A stretch of DNA of 64,000 bases, taken from assembly GCF_020034665.1 (NCBI RefSeq), contig NZ_JAIQDI010000001.1:2418001-2482000 (forward strand), given 5' to 3'. Below the pieces are notes generated by a model, which did not search any database, was not told the origin of the DNA, and saw nothing but the letters and a program-made list of their open reading frames with translations. Position numbers and translations under genes: made by a program. The stretch is from Niabella beijingensis. GTDB taxonomy: Bacteria > Bacteroidota > Bacteroidia > Chitinophagales > Chitinophagaceae. Below, one piece after another: positions 1 through 7,800 of the stretch (its first letter is position 1; each line of letters starts with the position of its first letter).

Positions 1-2793
1 ATTCTGAACATTGTCTGGGGCCAGCACCCGGCCGATCACCACCAGGTCCGCATTTCCGATCGCATGCAGCCAGTCGCTTTTGAAACGAAAACTATTGGCC
101 CCCGAAGAAAACGAATGCAGGTACGACAACTGGTGCGAATTGGCATATGGTTTTTTTCTGAAGCCCTGGTTCACAAACCGAACCCCCAGGCCCAGCATGA
201 TCCCATCGTCCCGGTTAAAACCGAGATTGGGACGTATAAAATACCGGTTATAGAGGTCGGTAGGCATATAGGCGGTATTGCTGCTGTCATTCGACAACCG
301 CTTACGGATATGTTGATCTTCCCCGGTAAAATAGACCTGTTCTTTTTTTCCATAGACGCGGATGTTCTTTCTTCCATTAACAACCTGGTATTGCTTTTTA
401 TCTTTATCGCCAATGATCCGCAATCTTATTTTAGAACGGGTATTGATGATCGCACTGTCATCACCGGAATGTATATAAAGACGGATCTCTTTTGTAACAC
501 CGGCATCAAATGTCCGTTCAAACAGCTGGTCGGACACCGCATCTTCCTTATTGATCTTATGGATGCTGATCTTCAGCCCGCGGTCGCCGGCATCGGTAAT
601 CTGCACCAGTTCTTTCTTGTCTGAAGTTTGTATGTCCACCACCCTGTTGTAAAAGCGGTAGTAAGTGGTCATTGCCTCCGGCAGCCGGTTTCTCCGTTCC
701 TTCAGGATCGCCAGGAACTTATCATGATCCCTGTTATAAGATGCCGCCGGAAGCCGCTTCAGTGCTGCTTCCAGCACCGAATCTGTAACAGCGGTTGTAA
801 AATCATGTACCAGCTGCATCCATTGATCGTAGTTGTATTGATTAAAAAAATTACCGTTTATTGCCCTGCCGGCCATGAAATAGGCATTGATCTTTTTGAT
901 CTTCCCTGTGAAATCATGAAACCGCGGCATTATCGAAGGTCCGGAAGCGATCGTGGGCAATATACCCTGCACCACATGAAATACCTGGTCACGGTCGCGG
1001 GGCACGGGTACATACCTGCGGTCCTTCTTCTTTTTATCGTAGGCCCAGCGCCACTGATCTTCGTGCCGGTCCCAGTCCCCGATCAGCAGGTCTACCAGGC
1101 GGGCTCTGAAATACGTGGCCGTATCTACCGTGTTATCGTTATCCTTCAGCAGGTTCTTATACATTTTTTCGGTATTGTCCGATTTCCCGATCGGCTCCCG
1201 TTCTTCCAGTAAACAAACCTTGTTGAAGAAATTGTCCGCATAGGGCAGCAGTGCGGTATCGGGGGCCACCACGCCGATAATGGGATTGGCATGCGGCACG
1301 CCTACTGCGTTCGCAATAGGCGGTACAATCAGTGCCGAAAAAGGATGCTGGCCGCTTAGCGCATCGGTGACGGCATCTTTTGCAAACGTATTCCGCAATG
1401 CCTCCGGAAGGAGGATCTCCATATTCTTGTTTACATTACGTAATACCCACTCTTTTCCCGACGGACTTGCCAGCCGCAGCGATTTCGTCTGAAGTCCGCC
1501 CCCCTCCTTGATCGGCGTAAGTCCTCCGCTGATCTCTGAGATCCGCAGCACCGGCAGTTTTTCGGGCGCCGCCCATTCCTTTCTGAAATTTTCCCCGAAC
1601 CAGACGCGGTGACCGCGCCCCGGCTTTTCAAGCGCTGCATTCGTGCGTACTACTACGCTGTCTGCTGTTGCCAGGGAATCATTAGAAACAGCCTCACGTT
1701 GCTGCTGCCCGGTAATAAACGGCAGGCGGTACTCAAATGCCTGTTGCATGCGCCCGCCATCCATCATGTAATAGGTGATCTTTAACTGCGCCCCGGTGAG
1801 GACATCCACGGTTACAAAACCGCTGTTCTTTCGGGCAAACAGACTGTGCCGCCCCTTCTTTACATAGGCATTCTTTGCCCCTGCTCCGCTCACGATCTGG
1901 GTTTGCTGTCCCTTGATGAACTGCAGGCCGTGTTCATGCCCGGCTACATGAACGAGGTTTTGATACCCGTTAAAAACACTGTCAATCAGGGCTGTCATTT
2001 CTTTATAGTCCGGATGGCCCTGGTCTTCCGGGTTGGGAATGCTGCTCCGCAGCAGGGGATAAAGCGATCCGATTACCGGTAACGGGATGTACAACCCTTT
2101 ATTCAGATTGGTGAGCGGAAAAATATGGTCTTTAAGATTGTAGTACCCCCCATGCACCCCATAACTTTGAAACGGGTGATGGCATACCAGGAAGATCATT
2201 TTACCGCGGTTGCGGTTCACTATTTCAGACAGCTTTTCCAGGAAGGCCTCTTTTGTACTGCATTCGCAGGCTTCGCTGTTCTTTTCATGCTGAAACAGCC
2301 ACCATTCACTGTCAAAGGCGATCAGTACCACTTCCTCCGAAACCGGGATCTCTTCGGGGCCAGGACAGCCTTTTTCCGGAAGCAGCTTTAACCGGGGATT
2401 GTTCTGTCCGTTCAGGAAGGCATCCTGGGCAAGGATCTTTTTGTACCCCTGCTTTCCCATGCGGTCCCAGTCGTGGTTACCCGGAACAAAGACTACTTTT
2501 GCTCCGTTTTTGAGCATGGGCTCGTACTGTGCCGTAAGGATCTTTTCCGCAGCGGTAATCGCCGCCGGGTCCTTCAGCGGCATACCATCCGGATAAATAT
2601 TGTCACCAAGGAACAGTACAGTGGTTTTATTATCCAGTATCTGTGCCGCCGCTGTGGTGATCACAGCAGACTGATGCGGATTGATCTCACCCGCATCACC
2701 GATAAATATGAGGCGGTTCCGCACCGAATCCTGCGCCCGGACTCCGGCAAGCGGAAGCAATAAGAACAGATAACCAATAATTTTTTTCAGCAT
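1..2793 (-). CDS. metallophosphoesterase / kinase-like / outer-membrane barrel protein (3' end cut by window)
   Basis: At least 931 codons, open through the window edge. A signal peptide (residues 1-20, ending VRA-Q) precedes a calcineurin-type metallophosphoesterase domain with its metal ligands in order: GDAGE (D33), GDNIYPDG (D64, N65), GNHDWD (N107-H108-D109), CHHP (H205-H206) and GHEHG (about 285-289). Farther in, residues 572-577 read GDWDRH, followed by EDQW, and residues 598-602 read VPRDRD. This spacing recalls the catalytic loop and metal-binding Asp of HipA/CotH/Fam20C-type atypical kinases, with a possible nucleotide-binding strand at 449-456 (WVLRNVNK). The last ~100 visible residues (FIRPNLGFN, then alternating aromatic/polar strands) look like a surface-antigen beta-barrel. 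The protein is probably anchored in the outer membrane. The phosphatase call is firm, the barrel likely, the kinase-like segment an inference. It starts 6 nt after the upstream stop, so it is the last visible gene of the ppk operon. Confidence 0.85.
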   Translation of the reverse strand, partial: MLKKIIGYLFLLLPLAGVRAQDSVRNRLIFIGDAGEINPHQSAVITTAAAQILDNKTTVLFLGDNIYPDGMPLKDPAAITAAEKILTAQYEPMLKNGAKVVFVPGNHDWDRMGKQGYKKILAQDAFLNGQNNPRLKLLPEKGCPGPEEIPVSEEVVLIAFDSEWWLFQHEKNSEACECSTKEAFLEKLSEIVNRNRGKMIFLVCHHPFQSYGVHGGYYNLKDHIFPLTNLNKGLYIPLPVIGSLYPLLRSSIPNPEDQGHPDYKEMTALIDSVFNGYQNLVHVAGHEHGLQFIKGQQTQIVSGAGAKNAYVKKGRHSLFARKNSGFVTVDVLTGAQLKITYYMMDGGRMQQAFEYRLPFITGQQQREAVSNDSLATADSVVVRTNAALEKPGRGHRVWFGENFRKEWAAPEKLPVLRISEISGGLTPIKEGGGLQTKSLRLASPSGKEWVLRNVNKNMEILLPEALRNTFAKDAVTDALSGQHPFSALIVPPIANAVGVPHANPIIGVVAPDTALLPYADNFFNKVCLLEEREPIGKSDNTEKMYKNLLKDNDNTVDTATYFRARLVDLLIGDWDRHEDQWRWAYDKKKKDRRYVPVPRDRDQVFHVVQGILPTIASGPSIMPRFHDFTGKIKKINAYFMAGRAINGNFFNQYNYDQWMQLVHDFTTAVTDSVLEAALKRLPAASYNRDHDKFLAILKERRNRLPEAMTTYYRFYNRVVDIQTSDKKELVQITDAGDRGLKISIHKINKEDAVSDQLFERTFDAGVTKEIRLYIHSGDDSAIINTRSKIRLRIIGDKDKKQYQVVNGRKNIRVYGKKEQVYFTGEDQHIRKRLSNDSSNTAYMPTDLYNRYFIRPNLGFNRDDGIMLGLGVRFVNQGFRKKPYANSHQLSYLHSFSSGANSFRFKSDWLHAIGNADLVVIGRVLAPDNVQN

Positions 2794-2799
2794 AAAGGG

Positions 2800-3633
2800 C
2801 TATTGTTTGAGCGCGAACTTTAAAACCGTGCCATACGCTTCCTGATCTTTTTCATTACTGATAAACAAATTACCCGCTTTGTCAAAGGTGATCCCCTCTG
2901 GTTGGGGAAACAGCGAGGGCCTCAGGGCATGGGCTTCTTTTATTTTCCAGTCCTTATCCGCTACCAGCAGCGATTTATTTACAGACGACAGGATATACCA
3001 TTCGCCGGTACGCGGATTACGCGCAAGCGCACTTGGCTTTAATGTACTTTTTTTCGACTTTTTCTTCTCTATTGTTGTGCCATCCAGCGCAAACGGACTT
3101 TTAAGCACCAGTTCACCACCACTCCATTGTAATATATAACCGCTCACCTGATTCGTTTTTTTATCCGCTTCGCACTGTTTGCATAAAACATAGAGGTCAT
3201 TACTTACCGGATCGGCATAAAGCGCCTCATATTCTCCCGCAGGCACCGCTTTTTTCCATTCTTTTACTGTAACGGCTTCATTGAGGTTCGTTTCACTCAA
3301 AGGAAATGCAAACAGGCTGCCATCGCTTCGCAGTACTACAATATTCCCGTTGCTTATGGAAAGGTCCTCATAGTCGCCTTTTTTACCAAATTTTGTGGCC
3401 GAAAGTTCAGCGTTACCCGGCTTAAAATGAAATACGGTACCGCTTTCATCCTGTATGGCATAAAGCGTATCACTGCTGCCGTCAAAAGTGATCCCCGAAA
3501 TCTCGTCCAGGATGGCGGGCATATCAAACGTTTCCGGCTTGTTCAGGTCATAGCCTGCCGGGCTTGTATATTCCTTCTGGCTGATGCAGGACACTGCAGC
3601 GATAGAGAAAAGGATCATACCAAGTTTATTCAT
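2800..3633 (-). CDS. lipoprotein with SdiA-regulated / esterase-like propeller domain
   Basis: 277 aa. The N-terminus MNKLGMILFSIAAVSC is a lipoprotein signal with Cys16 as the lipidation site. The remainder carries repeated blades (DEISGITFDGSSDTLYAIQDE near residue 45; PEGITFDKAGNLFISNEKD near 245), the pattern of the SdiA-regulated (YjiK) and phytase-like six-bladed beta-propeller families. The substrate is not evident; these folds bind calcium and some hydrolyse phosphate esters. The ATG overlaps the ppk stop by 4 nt (ATGA) and the phosphoesterase gene begins 6 nt downstream, so translational coupling with both is likely. The fold assignment is fairly secure; an enzymatic role is not. Confidence 0.75.
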   Translation of the reverse strand: MNKLGMILFSIAAVSCISQKEYTSPAGYDLNKPETFDMPAILDEISGITFDGSSDTLYAIQDESGTVFHFKPGNAELSATKFGKKGDYEDLSISNGNIVVLRSDGSLFAFPLSETNLNEAVTVKEWKKAVPAGEYEALYADPVSNDLYVLCKQCEADKKTNQVSGYILQWSGGELVLKSPFALDGTTIEKKKSKKSTLKPSALARNPRTGEWYILSSVNKSLLVADKDWKIKEAHALRPSLFPQPEGITFDKAGNLFISNEKDQEAYGTVLKFALKQ

Positions 3634-5657
3634 TTTCCGTACTTTTCTTTTAGGTAAAGGTAAACAGCCCTTTGCGATCTGAAATCATTTTTGTTTCCCG
3701 GCAGCGGGTGATTCTCCCCATCTGCCCCGATCCATACCGCAGCGGCGGTATCATTCCATTGCATTTCCAGGATGTCGGTCAACTCTTTTTTTAAACGGGG
3801 ATCCAGGACAGGAAAACACACTTCGATACGCCGGTACAGGTTCCGGTCCATCCAGTCTGCAGAGCCCAGGTATACCAGCGGCGCACCGTTATTTTCAAAG
3901 AAAAAGATACGCCCATGTTCCAGATAACGATCCACAATCCTTTTTACTTTAATTCTTTCGCTGAATCCGGCCACGCCGGGCACGATCCGGCAGATACTTC
4001 TTACGATCAGGTTCACGGTTACCCCTGCACAGCTGGCTTCATATAATTTCCGGATCAGCACTTCCTCTTCAAGATTGTTCAGCTTGATCGTAATGCCTGC
4101 TTTTTTGCCGGCCCTTGCATGAGCGATTTCCTGGTCGATCAGCTGTAAAAACTCCTGCTGCAGGTTGAACTGTGCCACCAGCAGTGTATGGAAGAAGGTT
4201 GTTTCTTCCGGCCGGGGCTTCCGCCGCTTGGCAAGGAAAATAAAAAGCAGCTCCAGCTCCCGCAGCAGCAGTGGGTTTGCAGTGAACAGGATATGATCGG
4301 TATAGATGCGAGCAGAAGACTCATTAAAGTTCCCGGTGGAAAACAGTCCGTAACTGACCATCCGCCCGTTTTTCCGCTCCCGTGTCAGTGCTACCTTGGC
4401 ATGGACCTTCAGTTTGGGAATGCTGTAAATAATGCGTACGCCGGCGGCCTTCATTGTTTTGGCCCACCGGATATTGTTCTCTTCATCAAAGCGGGCCTTC
4501 AGCTCTACAAAAGCGGTAACCTTTTTCCCGTTTTTAGCCGCGCTGATCAGTGCGTTGGCTATTTTTGAATCCCGGGCGATCCGGTACATGGTGGTATAGA
4601 TCTCTTCCACATCAGGGTTTATGGCCGCTTCATTGAAGAACCGCAACACCGCATCATACGAGCAATAAGGCGTATGCAATATAAAATCCCCGTCAGCGAT
4701 ACGATCGAACAATGAACCGGCATCCGGAACAAAGGCCAGCGGCGGTTCCGGCGGGTACAGCAATGACGCCTGCCGGAAAGGGAACGAAAAGAAATCCCTG
4801 AGATTGTGATAATACCCTCCTGCAGTAGTGTTGGCCCCCTGCAGTTTATAGGTATTAACCAGTATTTGTAACAATTCCTGTGGCAGGTCCGGTGCGTATA
4901 AAATGCGGGTGGCCAGTCCGAAATCCCTTTTCTGGATCTCTTCTTCTATTTTCACTGCGATATCTCCCGCATATTCATCCTGCAGGTTCAGTTCGGCATC
5001 CCTTGTGATTTTGAACGTATATGCTCCTTTTACTGTCGCGTTCTTAAAGATAATATCCAGGTACAGCCGCAGAATATCATCAATAAAAAGTACATATTCC
5101 GTCCCTTCATGCCGGGTACTGAAAAAGCGGGAGATCTTGTCGGATGGGATATTGATGATCCGGAGCATCTGTTGTCCCTGTTGTTCGAGCGCCACCAGCA
5201 TGTACAGCTTATTATTCTCAAGGAATACCGGGGTCCGGGCTTCCAGCGGAAGTATCGTAATAAATGCGGCCATTACATCAAAAAAGAATGCACGTACCGG
5301 TTCCCGGATACCATCAGGCACCGGCGTATTGTAGACCAGGCAGACACCGGACTGTCGTAGTTCCGGGATGATCTGCGTTTTCAGGATCTGCCCGTACATT
5401 TCCTGTTGGCGGTTGATCCGTTCCAGTACTTCATCCAGCACCGGGAGCCCCTTCTCCTCCGGTGTCCTGAGCTGGCCCAGCGCCTTTATGACCGGTATGC
5501 GTACCCGGTAAAATTCATCCAGGTTGGAAGAAAAGATGGCCAGGAAGTTGATGCGTTCCAGCAGGGGAACATCCGGATGGGCCGCTTCCTGCAATACTCT
5601 TCCGTTAAATTGCAACCAGCTGATATCACGGTCGTTGAATTTTTGCAAATTGTCCAT
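3630..5657 (-). CDS. ppk1: polyphosphate kinase 1
   Basis: 675 aa, normal length for PPK1, which makes polyphosphate from ATP through a phosphohistidine. The N domain opens with FNDRDISWLQFNGRVLQEA (7-25), followed by SSNLDEFYRVR. The two PLD-like catalytic domains contain KLKVHAK (H419, the position of the E. coli autophosphorylated H435), GLFSTGNFNE (438-447), and a second His in YLEHGRIFFF (H581, matching E. coli H592), then GSADWMDRNLYRRIEV (598-613). All key residues are present. The gene lies 17 nt after the HD-PycTM gene and overlaps the following lipoprotein gene by 4 nt, so it is the second cistron of an operon. No exopolyphosphatase gene is visible nearby. Confidence 0.96.
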   Translation of the reverse strand: MDNLQKFNDRDISWLQFNGRVLQEAAHPDVPLLERINFLAIFSSNLDEFYRVRIPVIKALGQLRTPEEKGLPVLDEVLERINRQQEMYGQILKTQIIPELRQSGVCLVYNTPVPDGIREPVRAFFFDVMAAFITILPLEARTPVFLENNKLYMLVALEQQGQQMLRIINIPSDKISRFFSTRHEGTEYVLFIDDILRLYLDIIFKNATVKGAYTFKITRDAELNLQDEYAGDIAVKIEEEIQKRDFGLATRILYAPDLPQELLQILVNTYKLQGANTTAGGYYHNLRDFFSFPFRQASLLYPPEPPLAFVPDAGSLFDRIADGDFILHTPYCSYDAVLRFFNEAAINPDVEEIYTTMYRIARDSKIANALISAAKNGKKVTAFVELKARFDEENNIRWAKTMKAAGVRIIYSIPKLKVHAKVALTRERKNGRMVSYGLFSTGNFNESSARIYTDHILFTANPLLLRELELLFIFLAKRRKPRPEETTFFHTLLVAQFNLQQEFLQLIDQEIAHARAGKKAGITIKLNNLEEEVLIRKLYEASCAGVTVNLIVRSICRIVPGVAGFSERIKVKRIVDRYLEHGRIFFFENNGAPLVYLGSADWMDRNLYRRIEVCFPVLDPRLKKELTDILEMQWNDTAAAVWIGADGENHPLPGNKNDFRSQRAVYLYLKEKYGK

Positions 5658-5674
5658 TTAGTGGGGTTGACCGC

Positions 5675-6868
5675 TTATTTATTAATGATCATGGCTATTA
5701 AAAAACCGATCACTGAAAAGATGATCCCGAACATGAATATATTATAGGCCAGTCGCAGCAATTTATATTTTCTGCCCAGCACTACCCCCTGGGAAAAAAC
5801 ATCTTTAATGAGCGTATCATAAAGAAAATCCCTGTCCGCCATCACTTTCCGCATTCCCGAAGCATATTCATCCAGGTTCATCCTGTAAAAATTGCCGAAA
5901 AACAACAGGTTTATTTTTTTTGTATCAACCTGTTCCTGTGTAAAAACCCCGCTGGGTAAACTGGGGCGGGTGGCCAGGATGCCGATCACCATTGTAATCA
6001 CGGCCGTGGAAAGGATCAGGAAAGTGGGATACACCAGGGGATCATCTCCATCCAGTTTCCGGAGCAACAGGGTAATGATCGCGGAAAGGATGATGGAGTT
6101 CACCGTGATCAATATCTGGGCTTTGTTATCGGCCATGTCGCTTAGCCGCTGGTTATTGGTAGACGTGATCCGGAACATGGTTTCAATACCCCTGCCCGGT
6201 TCTTTTGCACCTTTTTTATCTCCTGACTTCTCCGTTGTCTGGGCCGGCGGCAGGGCGGTATCGGTTGTCTTTTCCTGCTGTTTTGCCAGCAGTTTTTCGA
6301 GGTTCTCCTGTTTTTTATCCGATAAAAGCAGCCGGCAATAGTCGGTATGATAGCGGTGTTGTTGCAGCAACAGGATGGTGCTCTCGCGCCACTCTTCCTT
6401 GGAAATCTTTTTTTGAAGCGCCGCCTCTTCTTCTTTGCGCATTTGTTTATTGAACTCGTCAAACCCGGAAGTGCCCAGATGAAAAAGGTCGGCGTCGCAT
6501 ACGATGGCCTCCAGCTGATTGGCGGGCTGCTGTGGCATTTTTGTAGCCCTTATACAGCCCGTTACGGCAGTAATAAAAGGAGCTTCCACTTCTTTTTCCG
6601 TAAGATAATCTGCGGCCAGGCCGGCACTGGCTTCTTCATGCCCCGCCCGGCTGCCGTCATAATAACCCAGGTCATGGAACCATGCGGCAATGGTTACAAT
6701 GGCATATTCCTGTTCCGGCAGCTGGTAATGATCTGCGATCTGCTTCGCTGCGTCTACTGCGTGGCTGATATGACTGAGGTTGTGGTAATACAGTTCCGGC
6801 CGTTCATGCCGGGAGATGTATTGCTTTACATAATTTGCTGCATCCTGCAACAAGGCGGTATATTCCAT
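5675..6868 (-). CDS. HD-domain phosphohydrolase fused to a Pycsar-effector-type membrane domain (PycTM)
   Basis: 397 aa. Residues 1-200 are an HD hydrolase domain: HNLSH (H29, H33), WFHDLGYYDG (H65-D66), GHEEA (H77) and CDADLFHLG (D125/D127) supply the metal ligands. After a charged Pro/Lys-rich linker (200-226) comes the conserved TSTNNQRLSDMADNKAQILI block (235-254) and three hydrophobic helices (about 251-269, 281-299, 373-394). This is the architecture of the PycTM/DUF5706 domain, known from cyclic-pyrimidine (Pycsar) antiphage effectors. No pyrimidine cyclase is adjacent; the partner is ppk1. The likely job is hydrolysis of a nucleotide or phosphate ester coupled to a membrane module. 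Domain calls are strong; the physiological role is unknown. It is first gene of its operon. Confidence 0.85.
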   Translation of the reverse strand: MEYTALLQDAANYVKQYISRHERPELYYHNLSHISHAVDAAKQIADHYQLPEQEYAIVTIAAWFHDLGYYDGSRAGHEEASAGLAADYLTEKEVEAPFITAVTGCIRATKMPQQPANQLEAIVCDADLFHLGTSGFDEFNKQMRKEEEAALQKKISKEEWRESTILLLQQHRYHTDYCRLLLSDKKQENLEKLLAKQQEKTTDTALPPAQTTEKSGDKKGAKEPGRGIETMFRITSTNNQRLSDMADNKAQILITVNSIILSAIITLLLRKLDGDDPLVYPTFLILSTAVITMVIGILATRPSLPSGVFTQEQVDTKKINLLFFGNFYRMNLDEYASGMRKVMADRDFLYDTLIKDVFSQGVVLGRKYKLLRLAYNIFMFGIIFSVIGFLIAMIINK

Positions 6869-6912
6869 TGTATTCTTTTAAATAGTGACACCAGACCGTT
6901 TTAATCGGGCTG

Positions 6913-6920
6913 CAAAAATA
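6913..6920 (-). promoter_or_regulatory. candidate -7 element for the HD-PycTM/ppk1 operon
   Basis: On the minus strand this reads TATTTTTG, a full match to the Bacteroidota -7 consensus TAnnTTTG. It would place the start of transcription near 6905 and leave a leader of about 37 nt before the ATG at 6868. No good -33 TTTG sits at the usual 19-20 bp spacing, so this is a candidate only. Confidence 0.45.
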
Positions 6921-7040
6921 ACGGCCTGATAAATATACGACGAGTATTCAAAAATTTCCGGATTGGAATACAACACGATGTTGGGATGACATAAGGCTTA
7001 CCTACCGGGGGTGGAAATATATTCCTGTTAATTATATCCG

Positions 7041-7048
7041 TATCTTTG
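7041..7048 (+). promoter_or_regulatory. candidate -7 element for the 7115-9822 gene pair
   Basis: TATCTTTG matches TAnnTTTG exactly and lies 66 nt before the ATG at 7115, in the divergent intergenic region. The -33 region is not recognisable. Confidence 0.45.
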
Positions 7049-7114
7049 TGCCGCTTTTATCATTTTATACAGAACAATTGTATACCCGTTATGGCTGTAT
7101 TTTTCGTTTAACCT

Positions 7115-7789
7115 ATGAAAAGATTCTATTTTTTTTTATACCTCTTTATTGCCGTTGGGTTTTCGTCGTGTTATGAGCTGATTGAAGAGGTGGCCGTACA
7201 ACGGAACGGAAGCGGCTCTGTGCGGATCATTCTCAATTGCAGTGAAAGTAAAACAAAAATAGCCGCAGCAATGCTTGTAGGGCGGTTCAATGATTTCAAA
7301 ATTCCGGATAAATCCGAGATCCGGCAAAATATATCAAAAGTGCAATCCGGACTAAGCAGCATCCCCGGTATCTCGGATGTTACCTTCACTACGGATTACA
7401 ACGCGTATGTCGCCGTTTTAAAATTCAGTTTTTCCGATGTCGGCCGGATCAATGAGGCCGTTAAAACGCTGGCAGCGATCTATAAGATCAGCGCCACACC
7501 CCTGCCGGTTTACAGCTATGACAGGACTTCGGGTGTTTTTGAAAAAAAATACACCGGGGCCGAAGCCGCACAAGCAGCCTACCGGCAACTGAAACAGACG
7601 GGAAAAGACCTGATCGATGGCGGACACTGCATCAGCGTCTGCCGTTTTGCAGGACCCGTAAAAAGCTGGTCCAATACACGGGCGCGGTTGCTTAACAGTA
7701 AATCGGGGGTGGTGCAGCGGTTTACGGCGAAGGAACTGGTATCCGGAAACATTACACTCTCCAATAAAATTCAACTTTCTTCATTCTAA
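7115..7789 (+). CDS. exported lipoprotein of unknown function
   Basis: 224 aa. MKRFYFFLYLFIAVGFSSC is a lipoprotein signal with the Cys at residue 19. The mature part begins YELIEEVAVQRNGSGSVRI, a beta-rich opening reminiscent of LppM-type bacterial lipoprotein domains, but no family can be assigned with confidence. There are no membrane segments after the signal and no recognisable active site. The gene is followed after only 11 nt by another exported protein, so the two are probably co-transcribed and may work together at the cell envelope. Confidence 0.7.
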   Translation: MKRFYFFLYLFIAVGFSSCYELIEEVAVQRNGSGSVRIILNCSESKTKIAAAMLVGRFNDFKIPDKSEIRQNISKVQSGLSSIPGISDVTFTTDYNAYVAVLKFSFSDVGRINEAVKTLAAIYKISATPLPVYSYDRTSGVFEKKYTGAEAAQAAYRQLKQTGKDLIDGGHCISVCRFAGPVKSWSNTRARLLNSKSGVVQRFTAKELVSGNITLSNKIQLSSF

Positions 7790-7800
7790 CAGTTATTACA

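Noticed and set aside
64..1212. Two long plus-strand frames (186 and 194 codons)
   Set aside because: Antisense to the metallophosphoesterase fusion, whose motifs are on the minus strand through the same region.
5675..6868. A complete Pycsar antiphage system
   Set aside because: Only the effector-type domain is present; no uridylate/cytidylate cyclase next to it and the neighbour is ppk1.
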